Notes under the pieces: model-generated
Database searches by the model: none
The model's input: the letters and a program-made list of their open reading frames with translations, nothing else
What the model was told of the DNA's origin: nothing
DNA from: an uncultured Gemmatimonadota bacterium
Lineage (GTDB): Bacteria > Gemmatimonadota > Gemmatimonadetes > Gemmatimonadales > GWC2-71-9
Length of the DNA stretch: 34,233 nt
Direction of reading: 5' to 3'
NCBI GenBank assembly: GCA_902826755.1
Contig: CADEGB010000007.1
Coordinates: 6,656-40,888, forward strand
Part shown: positions 1 to 8,137 of the stretch, piece by piece
Layout of the letters: each line of letters starts with the position of its first letter
Position numbering within the stretch: position 1 is the first letter of the stretch
Made by a program: the position numbers and the translations under genes

Positions 1-2
1 AC

Positions 3-563
3 GACTGCCGCCTCGCTGTACGACTCTTCAGTAAGAGTCTCGAGCGACGAGTCGCCCTGCTGCCCGCAACCGAGGTAAGGAGCAGTGTCGCATTGGATGA
101 TCCGGAGCTATGCAAGTATCCGTTGGCGGATCTCTGCGAGCCGGGTTTCTGGAATCCAACCGAGCCCGAGGTCGCCAGCCTCCAGGCGTACCTGAAAAAG
201 GGTGGGTTCCTGATCATCGATGACTTTGCCGGCAACCACATCTTCAATCTCGAGGGGCAACTCCGCCGGGTCCTTCCCGAGGCGAGGATGCTTCCGATTC
301 CAGTGGAGCATCCGGTTTTCGATTCATTTTACAAGATCGAGTCCTTCGAGGGCTACATCCATCCGTACGCCCAGGTTCAGACCCAGTTCCTCGGCGTCTT
401 CGAAAACAACGATCCCACCAAACGGCTGATGGTGGCCATCAACTACAACGGCGATCTAGCCGAGTACTGGGAGTTCTCCGACTCGGGTTACTTCGCGATC
501 GACCTCTCGAACGAATCGTACAAGCTCGGCGTCAACTACATCGTCTACGCGCTCACCCGCTAA
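3..563 (+). CDS. DUF4159 domain protein, 5' end cut by the window
   Basis: The frame is open from the first complete codon at position 3 to TAA at 561-563, so the gene probably starts left of the window. A TTG at 93, with AAGGAG 10 nt upstream, would give a 156-residue protein, but the in-frame residues before it (LAVRLFSKSL, then SSVALDDPEL) read like continuing DUF4159 sequence. Visible family features are LDDPELCKYPLADLCEPGFW, then a GGFLIIDDFAG block, then the HPVFDSFYKI segment; the protein ends in NYIVYALTR. DUF4159 proteins are exported and have no established biochemical role. They recur beside MoxR, DUF58 and BatA-type genes, as here, where the MoxR gene starts 11 nt downstream. The family call is fairly firm; the function is unknown. 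Confidence 0.8.
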   Translation, partial: DCRLAVRLFSKSLERRVALLPATEVRSSVALDDPELCKYPLADLCEPGFWNPTEPEVASLQAYLKKGGFLIIDDFAGNHIFNLEGQLRRVLPEARMLPIPVEHPVFDSFYKIESFEGYIHPYAQVQTQFLGVFENNDPTKRLMVAINYNGDLAEYWEFSDSGYFAIDLSNESYKLGVNYIVYALTR

Positions 564-574
564 TCGAGGCACGA

Positions 575-1612
575 GTGACTCTCACACCTTCCCGCCCCGC
601 CCCGGAGTCGATCGACGACCGCGCCCTGGCGGACCATCTCCACCAGTCGGGCGCGCGGATCCGGACCGAGTTGGCCAAGCGGATCATCGGTCAGGAACAG
701 GTGGTCGAGCAGTCGCTGCTGGCCCTGTTGGCCGGCGGCAACTGCCTCCTGGTTGGGGTGCCGGGTCTGGCCAAGACCCTGCTGGTCCAAGCACTGGCCG
801 AAGTGCTCGACCTCTCGTTCCAGCGGATCCAGTTCACCCCTGACCTGATGCCGTCCGACGTGACCGGCACTGACGTCATCCAGGATGATCCCGCCACCGG
901 TCAGCGACGCCTGGTTTTCATGCGGGGTCCGATCTTCGCCAATGTGGTCCTGGCCGACGAGATCAACCGGACACCCCCGAAGACGCAGGCGGCCCTGCTC
1001 GAGGCGATGCAGGAGCGGCGGGTGACCGTCCAGGGGAAGACCTATCCCCTCGAGCCACCCTTCCACGTTTTCGCCACCCAGAATCCGATCGAACTGGAAG
1101 GCACCTATCCCTTGCCGGAGGCGCAGCTCGACCGGTTTCTCTTTGAGGTCGTGCTCGACTACTTGCCGGAGGCGGACGAAATCCGGGTGGCCCGCGAGAC
1201 GACCGGCGTCCAGGGCGGTCGCCTTGCCCACATCATCAGTGGCGCCGAGTTGGTGGCGTTCCAGCAACTCGTCCGCCGGGTTCCGGTCGCCGATGCGGTG
1301 GTCCAATACGCCGTACAGATCACCCGGATGACGCGGCCCGGAGGCGAAAACGCGCCCGACTTCGTCAAGAAGTGGATCTCCTACGGCGCCAGCGTCCGGG
1401 CCGCGCAAGCGCTGCTCCTCGGCGGGAAGGCCCGGGCTCTGCTCGAAGGGCGGGCTCACGTCAGTTTCGATGATATCCGGTACCTGGCGGTCCCGGTGCT
1501 CCGTCACCGCCTGCTGCTCAATTTCCAGGCGCAGGCCGAGCGGATCACCACCGATTCGTTGATCGAACGGCTGCTGGCCGCCGTGCCCACGCCCCGGTCG
1601 GGGATGGCATGA
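575..1612 (+). CDS. MoxR-family AAA+ ATPase
   Basis: This is a 345-residue AAA+ ATPase of the AAA_3/MoxR type. Walker A is GVPGLAKT at residues 61-68 and Walker B is VVLADEINR at about 124-132, followed by the family's TPPKTQAALLEAMQE and ATQNPIELEGTYPLPEAQLD stretches (sensor 1 region), and by the C-terminal lid domain. Length and motifs are typical and look intact. The start is GTG, 11 nt after the preceding stop, without a strong Shine-Dalgarno sequence, which suggests coupling. Its 3' end overlaps the DUF58 gene by 4 nt (ATGA). MoxR proteins act as chaperone-like ATPases with VWA-domain partners on protein-complex maturation or stress tolerance. The VWA-type partners here are the next two genes. 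The substrate cannot be told from sequence. Confidence 0.95.
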   Translation: MTLTPSRPAPESIDDRALADHLHQSGARIRTELAKRIIGQEQVVEQSLLALLAGGNCLLVGVPGLAKTLLVQALAEVLDLSFQRIQFTPDLMPSDVTGTDVIQDDPATGQRRLVFMRGPIFANVVLADEINRTPPKTQAALLEAMQERRVTVQGKTYPLEPPFHVFATQNPIELEGTYPLPEAQLDRFLFEVVLDYLPEADEIRVARETTGVQGGRLAHIISGAELVAFQQLVRRVPVADAVVQYAVQITRMTRPGGENAPDFVKKWISYGASVRAAQALLLGGKARALLEGRAHVSFDDIRYLAVPVLRHRLLLNFQAQAERITTDSLIERLLAAVPTPRSGMA

Positions 1613-2511
1613 GCCGGACCCCCCCGATGGGGCTGCTCGACCCCGCGGTCCTGGCGCGGATCGGCGATCTCTCGCTGATTGCGCGGACCGTGGTGGAGGG
1701 CTTCATGCACGGCCTCCATCGGGCGCCCAAGCTGGGGCACTCGACCGAGTTCGCGGAACACCGGCCGTATCAACCGGGCGACGATCTCCGCCGACTCGAC
1801 TGGCGAGTGTACGGACGGACCGACCGCTTCTACGTCAAGGAGTACGAGGCCGACACCAACGTGTCGGTGCTTCTGGCGCTCGATATCTCCCATTCAATGG
1901 ACTTCGGCTCGGCGGGAGTCACCAAATTCCAGTACGCCAGAATGCTGGCCGCGGCCTTTGCCTGGTTTTCGCAACGCCAGGGCGACCGGATCGGACTGGT
2001 GCTCTATGCCGAGGGGATCCGGCTGTACGTGCCGCCATCCACCCGGCACCTCTCGCTCATTCTCCACAGTCTCGAACGAGCGAGCCCCGAGGGAAGCGGC
2101 GGCGGGATCGACGCCAATGACGCGATCACCGAGCTGCTTGGCCGGTCGGGAATCACCGTCTTCATCTCGGATTGGTACGCCACGCCGGAGTTCGTGCGCC
2201 AGGCCCTCGGTCAGGTCCGGGTGCGAGGCCATGACGTGATCGCCTTCCACGTCGTCGACCCCGCGGAGCGATCGCTGCCCTACGACGAGGCGGCCAGCTT
2301 CGAGGACCTCGAGACCGGCGAACGCCTCTCCGTGGTTCCGGAAACGCTCCGGGAGCGGTATCAGACCGCGATCGAGGCCCATTTCGAGCAGCTGTCAACC
2401 GAGTTGGCGCGGGTCGGAGTCGACTACCATCGGGTCGAGACTCAGCAGCCGCTCGACGCCGCTCTTTATCAGTATCTCCATCGGCGCGAAGCGCTGCAGC
2501 GGGTGCGCTGA
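1609..2511 (+). CDS. DUF58 (VWA-like) protein
   Basis: This 300-residue soluble protein has the DUF58 signature RPYQPGDDLRRLDWRVYGR (residues 52-70) followed by the VKEYEAD segment. A VWA-like fold follows, with an intact MIDAS-type DISHS at residues 92-96. The ATG overlaps the MoxR stop by 4 nt, and the stop abuts the next ATG with no spacer. DUF58 proteins are regular partners of MoxR ATPases, probably as metal-dependent adaptor or binding domains. No membrane segment is evident, so a cytoplasmic location next to the membrane-bound BatA-like protein is likely. The role is inferred from context. Confidence 0.93.
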   Translation: MSRTPPMGLLDPAVLARIGDLSLIARTVVEGFMHGLHRAPKLGHSTEFAEHRPYQPGDDLRRLDWRVYGRTDRFYVKEYEADTNVSVLLALDISHSMDFGSAGVTKFQYARMLAAAFAWFSQRQGDRIGLVLYAEGIRLYVPPSTRHLSLILHSLERASPEGSGGGIDANDAITELLGRSGITVFISDWYATPEFVRQALGQVRVRGHDVIAFHVVDPAERSLPYDEAASFEDLETGERLSVVPETLRERYQTAIEAHFEQLSTELARVGVDYHRVETQQPLDAALYQYLHRREALQRVR

Positions 2512-4557
2512 ATGGGACTCGGCTGGCTCGTTCCAGCGTTCCTCGCGGGCCTGGCCGCGGTGGTGGTGCCGATCTTGGTGCACCTCCGCCAGCGGGAGAA
2601 ACGGGAGCCGATCCGGTTCCCGTCGCTGATGTTTCTCCGGAAGGTGCCCCATCGGACGACGGAACGGCGGCGGATCACCCATCCGATCCTGCTGCTCCTT
2701 CGGGCGCTGGCGGTGATGGCGCTGGTCGCCGCGTTTGCCCGACCCTTCTGGCGTCGGGAGGATGCTCGCCCGACGGTGGGGACGGCCGGCCGCGCCGTGA
2801 TCGTGGCGATCGACCGCTCCATGAGTATGAGCTATCGGGGCGTCTGGGAGCGTGCGGTCGATTCGGTGGCCGCCGTCCTCGCCACCGTGGGAACCGGCGA
2901 TCGGGCCGCGCTGATCGCGTTCGACGAAACGGCGGAGATCATCGCGCCGCTGGAGGCGGGCGCCGGCGCCGCCCGCGCGCGCCTGGCCACCCTCGCCCCC
3001 GGCGGAAAGAGCGGCCGGTTGGCCCCGGCCATCCGAGCGGCTCGCGAGGTGGCGGGCCTGGCTCGCGGGCTCGTGGTCGAGATCGTGGTCGTGTCCGATC
3101 TCCAACGCCATGCCCTGACCGGGCTCGAAGCGATCGAACGGGTTCCCGGCGCCGCGCTCCGGTTTGCGTCGGTGGCCGAGCGGAATCCCGGCAACGCCCG
3201 GATCGGGGATGTCGATGTCGATCGTCGCGCCGAGGGTCGCCGCAGTCGGCTCACGGTTGGCGCGCAGATCGCCGCCAAAGGCGACGCGGGCCGCGCGGTC
3301 AAGGCGGCGCTGATCGTGAACGGGCGGACCCTTGCCACGACATCCGTCACCCTCGGCCCGAATGCCGCGGCCCGGGCCCGGTTCGAGCCAGTCTGGATCG
3401 CCGAGGGCGATGCCGTCGGGCTGGTGGCGCTCGAGCCAGACGCGTTGGTGGCCGACGACACGCTCCGATTTTCCCTCGCGAGCGCGGCGGGCGTTCCCAT
3501 CCTGCTCCAGCTATCCCCTGGCGGCGGCGCTGAGGAGTCCGTCTACCTCGAACAGGCCCTCGGCATCAGTCGAGCGCCGGCCCTCGCGGTGACGACGCGG
3601 CGCGGCCCGGCGCCGATCGCCGCTGATCTGGCCAGGGCCCGGGTGGCCGTGGTGGCCGATCTCGGCGGGCTCGGGCCGCGCGGCCTTGCCGCCCTCGAAC
3701 CGTTCGTTTCGGCAGGTGGCGGTCTGGTGCTCATCGCCGGCCCGCGCGGCGTCGGACCGACCGCGCCCTGGCTCCCGGCCAAAGTCGGTCGGACGATCGA
3801 TCGGACCGCGGAACGTGGCGGGCGTCTCGGCCAACTCGACGGTGATCATCCGATCTTCGAACCGTTCAAGGAGGCGCTGTCCTCCGACTTCGGCGCCGCC
3901 CGGTTCTTTCGCTACCGGGAATTGACCGCCGATTCCGCGGCCCGGGTCATCGCCAGGTTCGATGATGGCCGCCCGGCCATCGTGGAAGGGCGCCTGGGAG
4001 CCGGCCGGGTCTACCTGATGGCCACGACCGGATCCGCTCTCTGGAGTGACTTCCCGCTGCAACCCGTCTTCCTGCCGCTCCTCCAGCGGCTGGTGGTGAC
4101 TGCCGGATTGATCCAGGATCCGAAGCGGTGGTACTCGGTCGGAGAGACGGTGACCCTTCCGGAGAACGGCGCATCCCTGACGGTAAGTGGCCCCAGTGGA
4201 CCCGATCAGCGTCTGGCGCCCGACAGCGCCGGCAGAACCCTGACCCTAGAGCTCCCCGGGGACTACCAGGTCCGATCGGATCTCGCCGCCACGCCGCTGG
4301 ACCGGTTTCTGGTCAATCCGGCGGCGGCGGAATCCGATCTTTCGGCCGCTGATCCGGTCGAGGTGCTGGCGCAACTCAAGTCGCCGGCCGATTCGACCGC
4401 GGCCCCCACCGTGGCGCCGCTGACCGCCGTCGAGCAGGAGCGCCGGCAGTCCTGGTGGGGCTGGCTCCTGGCGCTTGCGCTGCTGCTCCTGGGCGCCGAG
4501 ACTGTTTATGCCGCCCGGCTGGAGCGGCGGACCCCGATGGCGGGAGGGACCCGATGA
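2512..4557 (+). CDS. BatA/VWA domain membrane protein
   Basis: This 681-residue protein starts with the BatA (aerotolerance regulator) N-terminal module: a first membrane segment at about residues 5-23, then REPIRFPSLMFLRKVPHR, then a second membrane segment at about 58-77. A VWA domain follows with an intact MIDAS motif DRSMS at 101-105. The long middle part resembles a glutamine-amidotransferase-like domain (VSAGGGLVLIAG near 397-408), often fused in this family. A final membrane helix (WWGWLLALALLLLG) lies near the C-terminus. The ATG directly follows the DUF58 stop, and the 3' end overlaps the next gene by 4 nt. The likely role is as a membrane VWA component of the MoxR cassette. The exact function is unknown. 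Confidence 0.9.
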   Translation: MGLGWLVPAFLAGLAAVVVPILVHLRQREKREPIRFPSLMFLRKVPHRTTERRRITHPILLLLRALAVMALVAAFARPFWRREDARPTVGTAGRAVIVAIDRSMSMSYRGVWERAVDSVAAVLATVGTGDRAALIAFDETAEIIAPLEAGAGAARARLATLAPGGKSGRLAPAIRAAREVAGLARGLVVEIVVVSDLQRHALTGLEAIERVPGAALRFASVAERNPGNARIGDVDVDRRAEGRRSRLTVGAQIAAKGDAGRAVKAALIVNGRTLATTSVTLGPNAAARARFEPVWIAEGDAVGLVALEPDALVADDTLRFSLASAAGVPILLQLSPGGGAEESVYLEQALGISRAPALAVTTRRGPAPIAADLARARVAVVADLGGLGPRGLAALEPFVSAGGGLVLIAGPRGVGPTAPWLPAKVGRTIDRTAERGGRLGQLDGDHPIFEPFKEALSSDFGAARFFRYRELTADSAARVIARFDDGRPAIVEGRLGAGRVYLMATTGSALWSDFPLQPVFLPLLQRLVVTAGLIQDPKRWYSVGETVTLPENGASLTVSGPSGPDQRLAPDSAGRTLTLELPGDYQVRSDLAATPLDRFLVNPAAAESDLSAADPVEVLAQLKSPADSTAAPTVAPLTAVEQERRQSWWGWLLALALLLLGAETVYAARLERRTPMAGGTR

Positions 4558-7500
4558 CGGATCGCGACCGGATTCACCTCACCCTCGATCAGGTCCGGCG
4601 GCGCTGGCGCCTCCGCCTCGCGCTCGAAGCCCTGGTCCCGCTGGTCGTGACGGTTGCCGGGCTCCTGGTGCTCTGGGCTCTGGTCTGGCCGATGGTTCGG
4701 TCGCGGCCCGACTTGGTGACGGCCGCGCGATGGGCGCTCGGCCTCGGTCTGGCGGGGCTCGCCGGTGTCCTGTTCGTCCGGTGGCGCCGCCGCCGCCCCG
4801 ACCTCGATCAGGTCGCCCTCTACGTCGAAGAACGGGAGCCGTCGCTGGCGCAGGCGCTCGTCAGTTCTCTCAGCGCCGAGCGGGACACGGCGGTGGCGCC
4901 CGGTCTGGCGGCTCGGGTGTTCGAAGTCGCGCGGCGCCGACTCGACGCTGTCGACGACGGCCGCCATCTCGAGCGCGACCGGGTCCGCCGGGCCGGTGGC
5001 CTGGTCGGCGCGCTCACCCTCGGCTCCCTCGCCCTGGCGGTGTTTGGCCCGGCCGGGTTTCGGGACGCCACCGCCACCCTGGTCAATCCCTGGCGACCGG
5101 TCGTCGCCACGCCAAGTTTCCTGGTGGCGGTGATGCCCGGGAACGCCGAGGTGCCGCGGGGTGGTGGGGTCGACATCGCCGCCGAGTTGAACGGCTTCTC
5201 CAGCGAGGCCGCCGAACTCGTCTTCCGCAGCGACTCGACGGCGGAATGGGAGCGGCTGCCGATGGCGCGTGACACCGCCCTCGGCCGGTTTTCCTCCCGC
5301 CTCTTCGATCTGGCTCGCAACACCGAGTACTTCGTCGAATCCGAGGGGGTTCGTTCAGCCGGCTATCGCCTGACGGTGGTCGACCTGCCGGCGGTGGCCC
5401 GGACGACGGCCACCATTCAGTTCCCCACCTATGCGGGTCTGGCGCCGGAAACCGTCGAGGAGGCGGGCGACCTCGCGGTCCTGACCGGAAGTTCGGTGCT
5501 CCTCGAGGCGGTGACCACCCGGTCGGCCGCGTCGGCGACCCTGGTGGTCGAAGGTCAGGCGCCGATCCCGATGACGGCGACGCCGAGCGGCGGCTGGTCG
5601 GCCCGTTTCAAGGTGTCCGCCGACGCGTTCTACCGCGTCGATCTCGAAACCGCCGATGGCCGTCGGGTCACCGGACTCCAATACGCCATCGATGCGCTCG
5701 AGGACGCACCCCCGACGGTCCGCGTTGCCGCCCCGGGCCGGGATACCAAGGTGTCGAGCATCGAGGAGGTCACCGCCGAGATCGAGTCGACCGACGACTT
5801 CGGGGTCCGGAAGCTGGTGCTCCGGGTTACGGTCAACGGGGGTGCCGAGCAGGTCATTGCCCTCGCCGACACTTCCGTCCGAGCCCTTAAAGACCTCTCG
5901 GCCGCGCACACGTTCTTCCTCGAAGAATGGTCACTCGCGCCGGGAGATCTGGTGTCGTACTACGCCGAGGCCGTCGACGGCGCCGGCCAGGCCGGCAAGA
6001 GCGACATGTACTTCTTCGAGGTCCGGCCGTTCGACAAGACGTATCGCGAGGCTGAACAGCAGGGTGGCGGCGGTGGCGGTGGCGGGGCCGAATCGGCCGA
6101 GGGGCTCTCGGAGCGGCAGCGGCAGATCGTGGTCGGCGCATTCAACGTGCTCCGCGACAGCACGACGCAGGCCGCCAGTTTCCGGGAAAACGTCACGACC
6201 CTCGCGATTGGCGAAGGCCGGCTTCGGGAGGACGTAGCGGGTCTCACGACCCGGATGCGCCAGCGCCAGGTCGCGAGCATCGATTCGACCTTTCTGACGA
6301 TCGCCCGAGAGCTGGACTCCGCGTCGATCCAGCTCCAGAAAGCCGAGGAACAGCTTGGCCGCCAGCGACCCCGGGAGGCGCTGACCCCGGCGCAACGGGC
6401 GCTCCAGCATCTCCAGCGGGCCGAGGCGGCCTATCGCGAGGTTCAGGTTTCGCGGGACCAACCGCAGGGTGGTGGGGGAGGCGGCGTAGTCGCCCAACAG
6501 GACGCCGAGGAGCTGGCCCACCGGTTAGAGTGGGAGACCGACAAGCGTCGCAACCAGGACGAGTCGGTCCAGCGGGAGCAGGGCGAGCAGGCGGAACGGA
6601 AGCTCGACGAGACCCTGGAGCGGCTCCGCCAACTCGCCAGCCGGCAACAGCAGGAAAACGAGCGGGCCCAGCGGATGGCCGACGCGATGCGGAACCGTTC
6701 CGGGCAGAGCGGGGGCGGCGGTGGAGGTGGTTCGAGCCAGCGCCAGTTGGCTCAGGAAACCGAGGAGGCGGCCCGCCAATTGGAACGGTTGGCCCGCGAA
6801 AAGAACGACCAGGGCATGGCCGACGCGGCCCGTCGGCTCCAGGAGGCAGCCGAGCAGATGCGGCGAGCCGCGTCGTCGAACAGCGAGACCGGGGCCCCCC
6901 AGGGCGGATCGGCGTTGGAGCGACTCCGGAGCGCCACCCGGCAACTGGAACGGGCGCGTTCGGAGGGGCGGCAGGAATCCATGCGGGAACTCCAGTCCCG
7001 CGCCGAGGAACTCCGCGACAAACAACGCGAGGCCGCCGAGCAGGCCACCTCGCTCCCGGCCGACGGGGGCCAACGGGCCGAGCGGCTCCAGGCGTTAGGC
7101 GCCCGGAAGGATGCCCTGGCGCGCGACGTCGACCGCCTCGAAGCCGACGCCGAACGCCTGTCCCGCGAGGCCGCCCGGGAACAGCCCGCGGCGGCGCGGA
7201 AGCTGGCCGAGGCCGCCGAAGGGCTCCGGGCCGATCGGGTCCGGGACAAATTGGCATTCTCGAAATCCCTGCTCCAACGGGGATCGCCCGAGTACGTCCG
7301 GACCTTCGAACAGGGAATCGGCGAGAATCTCGAGAAAGCCGCCGAGCGCCTCCGAGAGGCGGCAGGGGCCATCGAGTCCTCGGGGGAGAACACGCGGGAA
7401 CGGGCCCTGGAGCGTGCGCGGGACCTGGTTCGCGGTCTCGAGTCCCTCACCGAACGAGCCCGCGCCGCGCAGCGGCGGGCCGGACAGGAGCCAGGACAGG

Positions 7501-8114
7501 GCAAGCCGGGTGAGGAACAGCCGGGTCGGGGCCGCGCCGGTCAGGACCAACCGGGTCAATCCCGGACCGGCCAGGATCAACCGGGCCAGGGTCAGGCGGG
7601 CCAGGGCCAACCGGGTCAAGGCCAACCGGGCCAAGGCACGGGTGGCGAGCGGGGCCGCGCGGAGGGTCAGGGCCGCGAGGGCGGCCGTCCGCCTAACGGT
7701 GATCCTGGAAGCCTCCCGCCTGGTGCCCGTGCCGACCAACCCGGCGGCCGATCCGACAACGACGGCGTCCGTCAGTTCTCGCGCGAGTTTCGCGCCCGCC
7801 GTCAGGCCGCCGAGTCGCTCCGGGCCGATCTCCGGACGCTCGGTCAGGATACCGGCGACCTCGATCGGCTCCTCGACCGGTTCCGGCAGCTCGACAACCA
7901 GCAGACCTTCGGTGATGTCCGTGGCCTCGATCAACTGGAGACCGATTTGATCGAAGGCCTCAAGGAACTCGAGTTCTCGCTCTGGCGGCGTTTCGGGGAC
8001 GAGGGTGGCCAGCGCCCGGCCGCCGGCGCCTCGGCCCGCGTCCCACCGCAATATCGTGAAATGGTGGAGGAGTATTACCGTTCGTTGGCACGGCAGAAAA
8101 GTCCGAAACCCTGA
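4554..8114 (+). CDS. Large DUF4175-like membrane/coiled-coil protein
   Basis: This protein has 1186 residues when started at the ATG (MTDRDRIHLTLDQ) that overlaps the previous stop by 4 nt. An upstream in-frame start at 4455 would lie inside the preceding gene and is unlikely. Three hydrophobic segments occur in the first ~170 residues (about 20-45, 62-85 and 140-162). A periplasmic beta-rich region follows to about residue 500. The rest is Gly-run linkers (GGGGGGG near 503) alternating with long Q/E/R/A-rich helices predicted to be coiled coil. A QPGQ-type repeat tract lies at 978-1028, and a conserved-looking tail contains REFRARRQAAESLRADL and PPQYREMVEEYYRSL. DUF4175-like proteins often end MoxR/BatA cassettes. 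No enzyme motif is seen; it may be a scaffold. Confidence 0.85.
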   Translation: MTDRDRIHLTLDQVRRRWRLRLALEALVPLVVTVAGLLVLWALVWPMVRSRPDLVTAARWALGLGLAGLAGVLFVRWRRRRPDLDQVALYVEEREPSLAQALVSSLSAERDTAVAPGLAARVFEVARRRLDAVDDGRHLERDRVRRAGGLVGALTLGSLALAVFGPAGFRDATATLVNPWRPVVATPSFLVAVMPGNAEVPRGGGVDIAAELNGFSSEAAELVFRSDSTAEWERLPMARDTALGRFSSRLFDLARNTEYFVESEGVRSAGYRLTVVDLPAVARTTATIQFPTYAGLAPETVEEAGDLAVLTGSSVLLEAVTTRSAASATLVVEGQAPIPMTATPSGGWSARFKVSADAFYRVDLETADGRRVTGLQYAIDALEDAPPTVRVAAPGRDTKVSSIEEVTAEIESTDDFGVRKLVLRVTVNGGAEQVIALADTSVRALKDLSAAHTFFLEEWSLAPGDLVSYYAEAVDGAGQAGKSDMYFFEVRPFDKTYREAEQQGGGGGGGGAESAEGLSERQRQIVVGAFNVLRDSTTQAASFRENVTTLAIGEGRLREDVAGLTTRMRQRQVASIDSTFLTIARELDSASIQLQKAEEQLGRQRPREALTPAQRALQHLQRAEAAYREVQVSRDQPQGGGGGGVVAQQDAEELAHRLEWETDKRRNQDESVQREQGEQAERKLDETLERLRQLASRQQQENERAQRMADAMRNRSGQSGGGGGGGSSQRQLAQETEEAARQLERLAREKNDQGMADAARRLQEAAEQMRRAASSNSETGAPQGGSALERLRSATRQLERARSEGRQESMRELQSRAEELRDKQREAAEQATSLPADGGQRAERLQALGARKDALARDVDRLEADAERLSREAAREQPAAARKLAEAAEGLRADRVRDKLAFSKSLLQRGSPEYVRTFEQGIGENLEKAAERLREAAGAIESSGENTRERALERARDLVRGLESLTERARAAQRRAGQEPGQGKPGEEQPGRGRAGQDQPGQSRTGQDQPGQGQAGQGQPGQGQPGQGTGGERGRAEGQGREGGRPPNGDPGSLPPGARADQPGGRSDNDGVRQFSREFRARRQAAESLRADLRTLGQDTGDLDRLLDRFRQLDNQQTFGDVRGLDQLETDLIEGLKELEFSLWRRFGDEGGQRPAAGASARVPPQYREMVEEYYRSLARQKSPKP
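7485..7637 (+). repeat. In-frame 15-bp repeat tract encoding GQ(D/G)QP pentapeptides
   Basis: About ten imperfect 15-bp units of the form GGCCAGGGCCAACCG lie inside the large DUF4175-like gene and encode residues 978-1028 (GQDQP, GQGQA, GQGQP and similar). All changes keep the frame. The tract separates the long helical region from the conserved C-terminal segment and is probably a flexible linker whose length could vary between strains. Confidence 0.85.
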
Positions 8115-8137
8115 GGTTGGCGGGGCGTAGGGCAGGG

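Noticed and set aside
560-1507. Long minus-strand open frame opposite the MoxR gene
   Set aside because: It mirrors a clear AAA+ gene. GC-rich codon bias keeps antisense frames open, and the translation has no domain-like features. The same holds for many other long shadows across the window.
4455-4553. Earlier in-frame start for the DUF4175-like gene
   Set aside because: The added 33 residues are encoded inside the BatA-like gene and look non-natural (Cys/Ala/Gly-rich). The ATG at 4554 gives the usual ATGA overlap.
7485-7637. Possible CRISPR-like array
   Set aside because: The repeats are contiguous 15-bp coding units without unique spacers, inside an open frame.
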